From CAVQBJ01 sp963724405 (GTDB lineage Bacteria > Actinomycetota > Thermoleophilia > Solirubrobacterales > Solirubrobacteraceae): DNA of 64,000 nucleotides. Where the stretch lies: assembly GCA_963724405.1 (NCBI GenBank), contig CAVRUQ010000003.1, forward strand, positions 744,001 to 808,000. The letters are read 5' to 3'. Numbering within the stretch: the first letter of the stretch is position 1; every line of letters starts with the position of its first letter. The translations under genes were made by a program, and so were the position numbers. The notes beneath the pieces are model-generated. The model did no database searches, was not told where the DNA came from, and saw only the letters and a list, made by a program, of their open reading frames with translations. Of the stretch, positions 17,917-26,106 are shown piece after piece.

Positions 17917-18609
17917 CTAAAGCAGCCGAACCGCTCCCGTCTCCACCTCGGCGTGGCAATTGGCGCATACCAGGACGCACTTGGCCGCTTCAGCGCGCGC
18001 CCGAGCGAGTGATCGCGCTACGCCGCCACGGCTGATTCCAAACGATTTCTCAGCCGGCTTCACGTGGTGGAACTGCAGTGCGGCCGCGTTCCCGCTGTAG
18101 CCACACAGCACACAACGCCCACCCGCCTCAGCAACGAGCTTCGCCGTGACCTGACGACGTCGCCGCGCCACGCGCTCGGCACGACATCGACAGCATCGAA
18201 AGTACCCGCGCCCTTCGCGGACGAAGTCGCAGCGACCGTGCTTCGCGCAGACGAGCTCGATGCGAGTTGCGCCGACCGAGACGGCCTCGTCAACCAGCCG
18301 CCTGCGCTCTGAGCCGGCCAATGACACATCGAATCGACGCAGCCAATAGCGGACGGTGGTGTAGCTCACGCCGATGCGGGCGGCGATCGCACGGATCGAC
18401 AGCCCTTGCTCGGCAAGCGTCCGCAGCTCGGCCTCGTCGATCCCACCCCGCGCTCGATGCGTTTCGCGATGCGCCGCCTCGAGTCCGTGCTTCGCGACCC
18501 AGTACCCCACCGTCGACGGATGCCGCCCCACGCGCTCGCCGATCGCCTCCAAGGAGAACCCCGCGGCCAAGAGATCCGCCAACAATTCTCGATCCATACC
18601 CCCAAGCAT
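17917..18609 (-). CDS. HNH endonuclease-like protein with two HTH domains
   Basis: About 230 residues. Two helix-turn-helix units occur in tandem: LLAAGFSLEAIGERVGRHPS-TVGYWV and LAEQGLSIRAIAARIGVSYT-TVRYWL. A zinc-ribbon-like stretch follows (CAKHGRCDF, FRCCRCRAER) and then an HNH-type metal site (CVLCGYSG, LQFHHVKP, CVLVCANCHAE). HNH proteins of this layout are seen in actinobacteria without a proven role; they may be homing-type nucleases or regulators. The ATG at 18609 has AGGTG 6 nt upstream; ATG 18597 is an alternative. It lies between tRNA-Asn and dnaG. Confidence 0.7.
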   Translation of the reverse strand: MLGGMDRELLADLLAAGFSLEAIGERVGRHPSTVGYWVAKHGLEAAHRETHRARGGIDEAELRTLAEQGLSIRAIAARIGVSYTTVRYWLRRFDVSLAGSERRRLVDEAVSVGATRIELVCAKHGRCDFVREGRGYFRCCRCRAERVARRRRQVTAKLVAEAGGRCVLCGYSGNAAALQFHHVKPAEKSFGISRGGVARSLARARAEAAKCVLVCANCHAEVETGAVRLL

Positions 18610-18674
18610 GACGAACACCTGTTCGCATGCCGGCGCCAACCGTGACGCCCATGCAACGCCCGCGTGTCGTCGCC

Positions 18675-20519
18675 CTACGCCTGCTCGAGCACCCGGTCGT
18701 ACGCGCGGTCCACGGCCGCCTTGATCTCGCCGCGGCGCACGGCCAGATCCGACACGTCACCCCGCCCCTCCGCGCGGGCGCTCACGATCTGACGATCGAC
18801 GCGGGCCAATTCGAGCTGGAGCTCCTCGACCTCGAGCGTCGCGGGGTCGGTCGCCTCGCGCCCCGCCCGCACGGCGAGGTCGGCGATGAGCGCGGCAAAC
18901 TGCGGGTCATCCTCGGGCAGTCCGGCCCCCGGCGAGCGCAGGTGCTCGCGCAGGTGGCGGGCGGCGCGTCGGACGATCTCGCTCGAGAAGTGCTCCTCGG
19001 GGTCGACGCGCGCGAGCGCGGCCTCTCCCTCTTCGGGCATCGCAATGCACAGCGCGAGGAACGTCCGCTCGGTCTCCTCGCGCCGGTCGAGGGCCACGAT
19101 CCGCCGTCCGGTTCCCCCCTGCTCGCCCGGCGCCGCCTGAGGGCCGCCGCCCGGAGCGGATCGCTGCGGGCGCGCGCCCGCCGGCCCCGAGCCGCCCGGC
19201 GCCGCGGCACCGCCGCGGGCGGTCGCCGCGAGCAGCGTCTCGGTGACCCCCTCGCGCAGACCCATCCGCCCGGAGACGATGCGCAGGAGCTCCTCGCGCA
19301 TCGCGCCCGGGCCGATCGTCGCGAACACGGGGCGCAGCTCGTCCAGGATGCGATCACGGCCCTCGGGGCTCGAGTCGTCGCCGCCGGCCAGCACCCGCTC
19401 CACCCGGAAGCGCACGAACGGGACCGACGCCGTGACGGCGGCCGTGAGCGCCTCGGCCCCGTCCCGCTGGACGAGCTCGGCCGGATCGGCGCCGGCGGGC
19501 AGCGGCACGACCCGCAGCTCCAGGCGCTGACGGGCGGCGAGCGTCGCGGCCCGCAGCATCGCCTCCTGCCCGGCGCTGTCGGCGTCGAGCGCGAGCAGCA
19601 CCGTCGAGGCCAGCCGGGCGAGCTCGGACACCTGCTCGCCGGTGAGCGCCGTTCCCATCAGCCCGACCGTCTCGCGCAGGCCGGCCTGGTGCAGTGCGAT
19701 GACGTCGGTGTAGCCCTCGCAGAGGATCACCCGGCCCGCGCGGGTGGCGTGGACCCGCGCCACGTCGGCGCCGTAGAGGTGCTGACCCTTGTGGTAGATG
19801 TCGTTGTCGGAGGTGTTGAGGTACTTCGGCTGCTGGTTGTCGCGCATCGCGCGCGCGCCGAAGCCGAGCACGCGCCCGCGCACGTCGGCGAGCGGGAACA
19901 TGATCCGCTCGCGGAAGCGGTCGTAGAGCTGTCCGTTCTGCTTGGAGCGCTGGGCCAGGCCGGTCGCGTGCAGCTCCGCCTCGCTGAAGCCGGCCCGCCG
20001 CGAGGCGAGCAGCACCTTGTCCCAGGCGCTCGGCGCGTAGCCAACGCGAAACGCGCGCAGCGCCTCCTCCCCCAGCCCGCGGCCGGCCAGGTACTCGCGG
20101 GCGCGGCCGGCCTCGGGCGAGTCCCACAAGACCCGCTGGTAGTACTCGCACGTGCGCGCGAGCAGCTCGAGAAGGCGCTCGCGGGCGCGGCGGCGCTCGG
20201 TCTCGCGCGGGTCCTCGGCCTCGCGCTCTAGCTGGACGTTGTAGCGGTCGGCGAGCAGTTCGAGGGCACCCACGAAGTCGACTCCCTCGGTCTCCCGGAC
20301 GAACGTGAACAGATCGCCCGAGGCCTGGCAGCCGAAGCAGTGGTAGAGCTTCTCGGTCGGGTTGATCCCGAACGACGGCGTGCGCTCGTCGTGGAACGGG
20401 CACAGGCCCTCGTAGCGGTTCGGCCCGGCCCGGCGAAGGTCGGTGCGCGCCGAGACGAGGTCGACGAAGTCGACGGCGTCGCGCAGGCGTTCGAGGGACT
20501 CGCGGGTGTAGAGGGCCAT
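18675..20519 (-). CDS. dnaG: DNA primase
   Basis: 614 residues, normal length. The N-terminal CHC2 zinc domain is present (CPFHDERTPSF, then HCFGCQASGD), followed by the RNA-polymerase-like core (GFGARAMRDNQQPKYLN). The TOPRIM metal site reads EGYTDVIALHQAG and LALDADSAGQEA. The C-terminal third, rich in Gly/Pro/Ala around residue 440-470, links to the DnaB-interacting region. The enzyme makes RNA primers for lagging-strand synthesis. A TAGCGT box 9 nt before the ATG suggests a near-leaderless mRNA. dgt lies directly upstream. Confidence 0.97.
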   Translation of the reverse strand: MALYTRESLERLRDAVDFVDLVSARTDLRRAGPNRYEGLCPFHDERTPSFGINPTEKLYHCFGCQASGDLFTFVRETEGVDFVGALELLADRYNVQLEREAEDPRETERRRARERLLELLARTCEYYQRVLWDSPEAGRAREYLAGRGLGEEALRAFRVGYAPSAWDKVLLASRRAGFSEAELHATGLAQRSKQNGQLYDRFRERIMFPLADVRGRVLGFGARAMRDNQQPKYLNTSDNDIYHKGQHLYGADVARVHATRAGRVILCEGYTDVIALHQAGLRETVGLMGTALTGEQVSELARLASTVLLALDADSAGQEAMLRAATLAARQRLELRVVPLPAGADPAELVQRDGAEALTAAVTASVPFVRFRVERVLAGGDDSSPEGRDRILDELRPVFATIGPGAMREELLRIVSGRMGLREGVTETLLAATARGGAAAPGGSGPAGARPQRSAPGGGPQAAPGEQGGTGRRIVALDRREETERTFLALCIAMPEEGEAALARVDPEEHFSSEIVRRAARHLREHLRSPGAGLPEDDPQFAALIADLAVRAGREATDPATLEVEELQLELARVDRQIVSARAEGRGDVSDLAVRRGEIKAAVDRAYDRVLEQA

Positions 20520-20528
20520 CGCGCCCGT

Positions 20529-20534
20529 ACGCTA
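20529..20534 (-). promoter_or_regulatory. -10 box (TAGCGT) of dnaG
   Basis: Nine nucleotides before the dnaG ATG and inside the 59-bp gap to dgt; gives dnaG its own start of transcription. Confidence 0.4.
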
Positions 20535-20578
20535 GCTCACCCGGCCCGGCGCCCCGCCGCGCGACCGGCCGCGCCGCC

Positions 20579-21625
20579 CTACCCGGCGAACTCGCGCGGC
20601 ACGGCCAGCCGCGTGAACGCGCGGATGCAGTAGCGATCGGTCATGCCCGCGACGTAGTCGGTGACCCGTTGCGCGAGGTCGGCCCCCGCCGCGCCGCCGT
20701 CGTCGGGCAGCTCGTCGGGATGCTCGACGTAGAACTCGAACAGCGTGCGCACGACGTTGGCGATCCGCTCGTGCTCGGCGCGCACCGACGGGCCGAGGTA
20801 GACGTGGGCGAACATGAAGTCGCGCAGCTCGCCCATCGCCGCCCCGGCGCGGTCGCCCTGGACGATGTCACCGGCGACCTCGGAGTGCTCGACCATGTCG
20901 TGCACGAGCGCGTCGATGCGCTGCGATCCGGTCGCGCCGAGCACGCCGATCGCCTCGGCGGGCAGGTCCTCCTCGCGCAGGACGCCGGCACGGATGGCGT
21001 CGTCGATGTCGTGGTTGATGTAGGCGACCCGGTCGATGATCCGCACGATCCGCCCCTCGAGCGTCGCCGGCATCTCGGCCCGGCTGGAGTGGCGCAGGAT
21101 GCCGTCGCGCACCGGCTCGGTGAGATTGAGCCCGGCGCCGTCGCGCTCGAGCTCGTCCACCACGCGCAGCGAGTGCTCGTAGTGACGGAAGCGCCGGTCG
21201 AAGCGCTCCTGCAGGCACGCATCGAGGACGTCCTCGCCGATGTGGCCGAAGGGCGGATGGCCGAGGTCGTGACCGACGCCGATCGCCTCGACGAGATCCT
21301 CGTTGAGCGACAAGGCCCGCCCGACGGCGCGCGAGATCGTCGTCACCTCGAGCGTGTGGGTGAGCCGGGTGCGGTAGTGGTCGCCCTCGGGCGCCACGAA
21401 CACCTGCGTCTTGTGCTTCAGGCGCCGGAAGGCCTTGCAGTGCACGATGCGGTCGCGATCGCGCTGGAAGGGTGTTCGCAGCGAACAGTCGGGCTCGGGG
21501 GCCCGGCGCCGCGGCGGGTAGGAGCGAGCTGCGAGCGGAGAAAGGAGCCGCTCCTCGCGTTCCTGCCAGCGCTGCGCGAAGCGCTCGGCCACTGCTGCGG
21601 ATGGCGCGACCTCGGTCATCGGCAT
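20579..21625 (-). CDS. dgt: dGTP triphosphohydrolase-like HD protein
   Basis: 348 residues from the ATG at 21625 (a second ATG at 21619 is possible). HD-domain landmarks are in order: RTPFQRDRDRIVHCKAFRRL, THTLEVTTISR, then GVGHDLGHPPFGHIGE with the metal-binding HD pair, and later DRVAYINHDIDDA. The family converts dNTPs to deoxynucleosides and triphosphate, tuning dNTP pools; many members need dGTP as activator. The position next to dnaG matches the common actinobacterial dgt-dnaG pairing. Confidence 0.93.
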   Translation of the reverse strand: MPMTEVAPSAAVAERFAQRWQEREERLLSPLAARSYPPRRRAPEPDCSLRTPFQRDRDRIVHCKAFRRLKHKTQVFVAPEGDHYRTRLTHTLEVTTISRAVGRALSLNEDLVEAIGVGHDLGHPPFGHIGEDVLDACLQERFDRRFRHYEHSLRVVDELERDGAGLNLTEPVRDGILRHSSRAEMPATLEGRIVRIIDRVAYINHDIDDAIRAGVLREEDLPAEAIGVLGATGSQRIDALVHDMVEHSEVAGDIVQGDRAGAAMGELRDFMFAHVYLGPSVRAEHERIANVVRTLFEFYVEHPDELPDDGGAAGADLAQRVTDYVAGMTDRYCIRAFTRLAVPREFAG

Positions 21626-21675
21626 CGATTGTCGCACCGGCCGGCGATGCGTTCGACACGCCCCCGTCGTCGCAG

Positions 21676-22035
21676 CTATGCGTCGGGCTCCTGCTTCCAG
21701 TCGTCGCGCAACGTGATCCGGTGCCACCAGTGTCGCCAGTGCTGTTGGCGCAGCGGATCTTCGTCGTACACCGGAGCCTTGTGCTCGGGCCCGGGCAGAT
21801 TCGCCGCGGCGGCCGAGTCGATCTTCAGGTCGACGCCGTGCTCGTGCAGCTGCCCGATCTCGGCGGCCTCGACGAAGCGGATCCCGTGCGCCGTCTTGAC
21901 GAGCAGGCCGTGGAAGATGTCCTCGCTCTCGGCGGCCAGCACCCCGCTCACGGTGCCGATCGTCACGCCGTCGGAGGCGATCACGGGCACGCCCGTGCCG
22001 AGCACCTCGTACGCGATCGGGGCTCCCTCGTCCAC
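21676..22035 (-). CDS. PRC-barrel/DUF2171-like small protein
   Basis: 119 residues from a GTG at 22035. The first 75 residues look like a small beta-barrel (VPVIASDGVTIGTVSGVLA, DIFHGLLVKTAHGIRFVEA, AEIGQLHEHGVDLKI), as in PRC-barrel or DUF2171 proteins. The C-terminus is rich in Trp and His (LRQQHWRHWWHRITL). The role is unknown. A TAAGCT -10 lies 6 nt upstream. It sits alone between ppdK and dgt. Confidence 0.7.
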   Translation of the reverse strand: MDEGAPIAYEVLGTGVPVIASDGVTIGTVSGVLAAESEDIFHGLLVKTAHGIRFVEAAEIGQLHEHGVDLKIDSAAAANLPGPEHKAPVYDEDPLRQQHWRHWWHRITLRDDWKQEPDA

Positions 22036-22041
22036 GGTCGC

Positions 22042-22047
22042 AGCTTA
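22042..22047 (-). promoter_or_regulatory. -10 box (TAAGCT), leaderless promoter
   Basis: Six nucleotides before the GTG at 22035; supports that non-ATG start and a leaderless mRNA. Confidence 0.5.
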
Positions 22048-22067
22048 CCCACCGGACACGGGGCGTA

Positions 22068-24752
22068 TCACCACGTCTCCGGTTGCCCGTTGAACGCGGG
22101 GTCGGCGATCGCCGCCTGGGCCGCGGCCACCCGCGCCACCGGCACCCGGTACGGCGAGCAGGAGACGTAGTCGATCCCCGAGCTGTGGAAGAAGCTGATC
22201 GAGTCGGGGTCCCCGCCGTGCTCGCCGCACACGCCGAGCTTGAGCTTCGGGCGGCCCTTGCGCCCGAGCCACGCACCCATCCGCAGCAGCTCGCCGATCC
22301 CGGGGATGTCGATCGTCTCGAACGGCGAGCGGTCGAGGATCTTCGTATCGATGTAGCGCGCGAGGATCTTGCCCTCGATGTCGTCGCGCGAGAAGCCGAG
22401 GCCGGTCTGCGTGAGGTCGTTGGTTCCGAAGGAGAAGAAGTCGGCGTGGTGGGCGATCTGGTCGGCCATCAGGCACGCGCGCGGCAGCTCGATCATCGTG
22501 CCGACGGTGAAGTCCTCGCCCTCGCGAAGACCCTCGGTCGCGGCGGTGGTGACGACGAGGTCGCGCATCAGCTGCAGCTCGCGCTCGTAGCCGACGAGCG
22601 GGATCATCACCTCGAGCATCGGCGCGCTGCCGGACCGCGCGCGCACCGCGAGCGCCGCGCGCGCGATCGCCTGCGTCTGCATCTCGTAGATCTCGGGGTA
22701 CAGGATCCCGAGGCGGCAGCCGCGCGTCCCGAGCATCGGGTTCGTCTCCTCGAGCGCGCTCACGCGGTCGAGCAGATGCTCCAGGCGCGCCACCTCGTGC
22801 TCGTCCCCCTCGCCGCGCCCGAGCAGCGACATCGCATCGTCGAACTCGTTCTGCACCTCCGCGCGGCTCGGGAGGAACTCGTGCAGGGGCGGATCGAGCA
22901 GCCTGATGGTGACGGGCAGCCCGGCCATCGCCTCGAACAGGCCCTCGAAGTCCGCCTGCTGGTAGCCGGCGAGCTCGGCCAGCGCCGCCCGGCGATCCTC
23001 GCGGGTGTCGGCGAGGATCATCGTGCGCATGCGCGGCACGCGATCGGCGGCCAGGAACATGTGCTCGGTGCGGCACAGCCCGATCCCGCGCGCCCCGAAC
23101 GCCCGCGCGCGCTCGGCGTCCTCGGGCGTGTCGGCGTTCGCGCGTACGTCGAGTCGTCGCAGCTCGTCGGCCCAGGTGAGCACGCGATCGAAGCGCTCGT
23201 CGACCTGCGGCGCGACGAGCGGCACGTCGTCGGTCGTGATCGCGCCGGTCGTGCCGTCGATCGCGATCCGCTCCCCGGCGTGCACCGACGTCTCGCCCAC
23301 CCGCAGCACGCCGGTCGCGAGGTCCACGTCGAGCTCCGCCGCGCCGACGACGCACGGACGGCCCATGCCGCGCGCGACGAGGGCGGCGTGCGACGCCTTG
23401 CCGCCCTCCGACGTGAGGATCCCCTGGGCGGCGTAGAACCCCGCGACGTCGTCGGCCTCGGTGAACGGGCGCACGAGGATCACGTCACGATCCTGCGCCG
23501 CGGCGAGCACGGCCGCGCGGGCGGTGAACACGACCTCGCCGATCGCCGCGCCGGGCGACGCGCCGACGCCGCGGGTGAGCACGGTGAACGACGCGCTCGG
23601 ATCGAACGTCGGATGCAGCAGCGCCTCCAGCGCGGCGGCGTCGATCGTCGACAGCGCCTCGGCGCGCGTCAGCAGACCCTCCTCGACGGCGTCCACGGCG
23701 AAGCGCACGGCCGCCTGCGCCGGGCGCTTGGCGTTACGCGTCTGGAGCATGTACAGGCGCCCGTCCTCGATCGTGAACTCGGTGTCCTGCATGTCCTTGT
23801 AATGGCCCTCGAGCGTGCGCAGGATGTCCATCAGCTGGTCGTGGGCGTCGGGCATCGCGTCCCGCAGCTCACCGAGCGGGCGCGTGTTGCGCGTGCCCGA
23901 CACGACGTCCTCGCCCTGGGCGTTGACGAGGAAGTCGCCCGAGGGCTCCGGCGCACCGGTGATCTCGTCGCGACTGAACGCGACGCCCGTCGCCGACGTG
24001 TCGCCGAGGTTGCCGAAGACCATCTGCTGCACGTTCACCGCCGTGCCCCAGTCGTCGGGAATTCGGTTGATACGCCGGTACGAGACGGCGCGCTCACCGA
24101 GCCAGGAGCCGAACACGGCCGAGACGGCGGCGCGCAGCTGCTCGTGGGGGTCCTGCGGGAACGTCGCGTCGGTCGCGTCGGCCAGCAGCGCCTTGAAGCG
24201 CTCGACGAGCTCGCGCAGCTCCGCCACCGTCAGCTCGGTGTCGAGGCGAATGCCGCGGACGGCCTTGACGGCGTCGATCTCGCCTTGCAGGCGCTCGCCG
24301 GGCACGCCGCGCACGACGTTGGCGAACATCTGCACGAGGCGCCGGTAGGAGTCCCAGGCGAAGCGCTCGTTGCCGCTGCGCGCGGCGAGCCCGAGCACGG
24401 ACGCGTCGTTGAGGCCGAGGTTGAGCACGGTGTCGAGCATGCCCGGCATCGACTCGCGCGCGCCCGAGCGCACCGACACGAGCAGGGGGTCGGTTGGATC
24501 GCCGAGACGCCGGCCCGCCGCGCTCTCGAGGCGCTCGAGCGCGGCCTGCACCTCCTCGGCGAGACCCTCCGGATACCGCGCGCCGCCGTTCATGTAGGCG
24601 ACGCACGCCTCGGTCGTGATCGTGAAACCGGCCGGCACACGGTCGGGGCCGAGCACCCGCGTCATCTCGGCCACGTTCGCGCCCTTGCCGCCGAGCAGGT
24701 CGCGCATGTCGCGCGAGCCCTCGACGAAGTCGTAGACGTACTTGGGCGCCAT
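22068..24752 (-). CDS. ppdK: Pyruvate, phosphate dikinase
   Basis: 894 residues from the ATG at 24752; longer readings add a low-complexity segment. The N-terminal ATP-grasp domain has LLGGKGANVAEM and SVRSGARESMPGMLDTVLNLGLND. The phosphohistidine domain has GGKASHAALVARGMGRPCV with catalytic His455, the same number as in Clostridium symbiosum PPDK. The C-terminal TIM barrel ends with the catalytic Cys in KLGVCGEHGGD. It interconverts pyruvate + ATP + Pi with PEP + AMP + PPi. The regulatory Thr two residues before the catalytic His is Ala453, so PDRP-type Thr phosphorylation cannot occur. Confidence 0.97.
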   Translation of the reverse strand: MAPKYVYDFVEGSRDMRDLLGGKGANVAEMTRVLGPDRVPAGFTITTEACVAYMNGGARYPEGLAEEVQAALERLESAAGRRLGDPTDPLLVSVRSGARESMPGMLDTVLNLGLNDASVLGLAARSGNERFAWDSYRRLVQMFANVVRGVPGERLQGEIDAVKAVRGIRLDTELTVAELRELVERFKALLADATDATFPQDPHEQLRAAVSAVFGSWLGERAVSYRRINRIPDDWGTAVNVQQMVFGNLGDTSATGVAFSRDEITGAPEPSGDFLVNAQGEDVVSGTRNTRPLGELRDAMPDAHDQLMDILRTLEGHYKDMQDTEFTIEDGRLYMLQTRNAKRPAQAAVRFAVDAVEEGLLTRAEALSTIDAAALEALLHPTFDPSASFTVLTRGVGASPGAAIGEVVFTARAAVLAAAQDRDVILVRPFTEADDVAGFYAAQGILTSEGGKASHAALVARGMGRPCVVGAAELDVDLATGVLRVGETSVHAGERIAIDGTTGAITTDDVPLVAPQVDERFDRVLTWADELRRLDVRANADTPEDAERARAFGARGIGLCRTEHMFLAADRVPRMRTMILADTREDRRAALAELAGYQQADFEGLFEAMAGLPVTIRLLDPPLHEFLPSRAEVQNEFDDAMSLLGRGEGDEHEVARLEHLLDRVSALEETNPMLGTRGCRLGILYPEIYEMQTQAIARAALAVRARSGSAPMLEVMIPLVGYERELQLMRDLVVTTAATEGLREGEDFTVGTMIELPRACLMADQIAHHADFFSFGTNDLTQTGLGFSRDDIEGKILARYIDTKILDRSPFETIDIPGIGELLRMGAWLGRKGRPKLKLGVCGEHGGDPDSISFFHSSGIDYVSCSPYRVPVARVAAAQAAIADPAFNGQPETW

Positions 24753-24807
24753 CTGCCGGCCGGAGCCTACCCGAGTGCGGCGGGCCCGCCGTCCGCCGCC
24801 GCGACGG

Positions 24808-25560
24808 TCAGGCGGGCTGCGCCGCGATTCGCGACGGGGCGCGGGCCGCCGCCGGCATGAGGCGCAGGTGCGCGTGGTGCTCGAGCGTCTCGGCCACGGC
24901 GCGCTCGACCTGCCCGAGGACGCCGTCGGCGGCCATCGGCGCCTCGGACAACGAGCGTCCGAGCGCGTCGACCATGAACGAATGCGCGGCCTCGACCAGG
25001 GGAAACGAGCCCGCCTCGCAGGCGGCGCACACGACCCCGCCGGCGGCGCCCGAGAAGCCGACGAGGTGCTCGCGTTCCCCGCACGCCGCGCAGGCGCCGA
25101 GCGCCGGGGCAAGTCCCGCGGCGTGCAGGAGCTTCAGCCGGAAGGCGAGCCCGTTGGCCCGCGTCGCCAACCCCGGATCGGCGTCGAGCAGGGCGAGCTC
25201 GTGGCAGAGCAGGTTGAACACCCCCGGGTGCGGCTCGGAGGTCTCGAACAGCCGTCCGACGGCGTCGCAGGCGCGCGCGGCGGCGTCGAGGGCGCCCCCG
25301 TCCTCGCGCAGGCGCCGGTACCCGTCGACGGTGTCCGCCGCCGTGACGGTGAACAGCTCACCGCGTCCCTCATGGAGAATGAGGCGCAGACGGAAGAACG
25401 GCTCCAGGCGCCCGCCGAAGCGGCTGCGGGCCCGGCGCACGCCCTTCGCGATCGCCCCCACGCGCCCGTGATGCGGCGTGTACAGGCGCAGGATCCGATC
25501 GGCCTCGGCGTAGCGCATCGAGCGCAGCACGACGGCTTCGGTGCGCATCGGTCCGGACAT
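24808..25560 (-). CDS. recO: DNA repair protein RecO
   Basis: 250 residues. The N-terminal OB fold begins EAVVLRSMRYAEADRILRLY and continues GRVGAIAKGVRRARSRFGGR. A helical core and a four-Cys zinc site follow (CAACGEREH and CAACEAGS). RecO loads RecA onto SSB-coated DNA in the RecFOR pathway. A TAGACT -10 is 6 nt upstream. ppdK follows 55 bp downstream on the same strand. Confidence 0.95.
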   Translation of the reverse strand: MSGPMRTEAVVLRSMRYAEADRILRLYTPHHGRVGAIAKGVRRARSRFGGRLEPFFRLRLILHEGRGELFTVTAADTVDGYRRLREDGGALDAAARACDAVGRLFETSEPHPGVFNLLCHELALLDADPGLATRANGLAFRLKLLHAAGLAPALGACAACGEREHLVGFSGAAGGVVCAACEAGSFPLVEAAHSFMVDALGRSLSEAPMAADGVLGQVERAVAETLEHHAHLRLMPAAARAPSRIAAQPA

Positions 25561-25566
25561 CGCTTG

Positions 25567-25572
25567 AGTCTA
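25567..25572 (-). promoter_or_regulatory. -10 box (TAGACT), leaderless promoter of recO
   Basis: TAGACT is 6 nt upstream of the recO ATG, with no Shine-Dalgarno. Confidence 0.5.
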
Positions 25573-25814
25573 GGCCCGGGTTGGGACGGCGCCGCGCCGC
25601 CGCTCAGCCCGACGCGAACCGAACCCTGAAGCGGCCGACGATGCGGCTGGCGGCGTCGACGGGCCTGGGCAGGCCGCCGGGGTAGCCGGGGTAGTGCTGC
25701 GGCGGCAAGGCGACAACGCCGCAGACGGGGGTGCACTGGGCCGCACCCCCCGAGCAGCGGTAGTAGCCGCTACACGACGGCCGGTGCGGGACGGCGGATT
25801 GTCCCGGGCATGCC

Positions 25815-25825
25815 GGTGTAACACC
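25815..25825. promoter_or_regulatory. GGTGT-A-ACACC palindrome over the glutaredoxin -35 region
   Basis: A perfect 5-1-5 inverted repeat. It overlaps the place where the -35 hexamer of the glutaredoxin promoter must lie (-10 at 25839-25844), so a bound repressor would block transcription. A further AACACC copy follows at once. The regulator is unknown. Confidence 0.35.
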
Positions 25826-25838
25826 AACACCCCGTTCC

Positions 25839-25844
25839 TATACT
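25839..25844 (+). promoter_or_regulatory. -10 box (TATACT) of glutaredoxin gene
   Basis: TATACT matches the TATAAT consensus at five of six positions and ends 10 nt before the ATG at 25855; no Shine-Dalgarno is present. Confidence 0.55.
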
Positions 25845-25854
25845 TTATGAAGCA

Positions 25855-26106
25855 ATGAAGGAAATCACCGTCTACACCACAGACTTCTGCGGCTACTGCG
25901 AGCGCACGAAGGCGCTGCTGCGCAAGCGCGGGCTCGTGTACAGCGAGATCAACCTCTCCCGCGACGCCCACGGGCGCGTCGAACTGGCGACCCGCACCGG
26001 CCTGATGACCTTCCCGCAGGTGCTCATCGACGGCGAGCTGCTCGGCGGCTACACCGAGACGGCGGCGGCGGCCGCCAGCGGCCGGCTCGACGAGCTCGCG
26101 GCCTGA
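25855..26106 (+). CDS. Glutaredoxin (CGYC active site)
   Basis: 83 residues, one thioredoxin-fold domain. The redox site is FCGYCERTK (CxxC), the cis-Pro loop is TFPQVLIDG and the glutathione-contact GGYTE follows. Such short dithiol glutaredoxins reduce disulfides; in actinobacteria they may take electrons from mycothiol or thioredoxin reductase. It is the only plus-strand gene in the 18-34 kb block. Its last 58 bp overlap the end of mutM on the other strand. Confidence 0.92.
   Translation: MKEITVYTTDFCGYCERTKALLRKRGLVYSEINLSRDAHGRVELATRTGLMTFPQVLIDGELLGGYTETAAAAASGRLDELAA

Noticed and set aside
22083..24860. 925-codon plus-strand frame opposite ppdK
   Set aside because: Antisense shadow caused by high GC in codon positions 1 and 3; the opposite strand encodes a full PPDK.
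25561..25800. Cys-rich minus-strand reading frame (SGYYRCSGGAAQCTPVCG)
   Set aside because: A TAG closes the frame upstream and there is no ATG or GTG before the Cys-rich part, so it cannot be translated as a small secreted protein.
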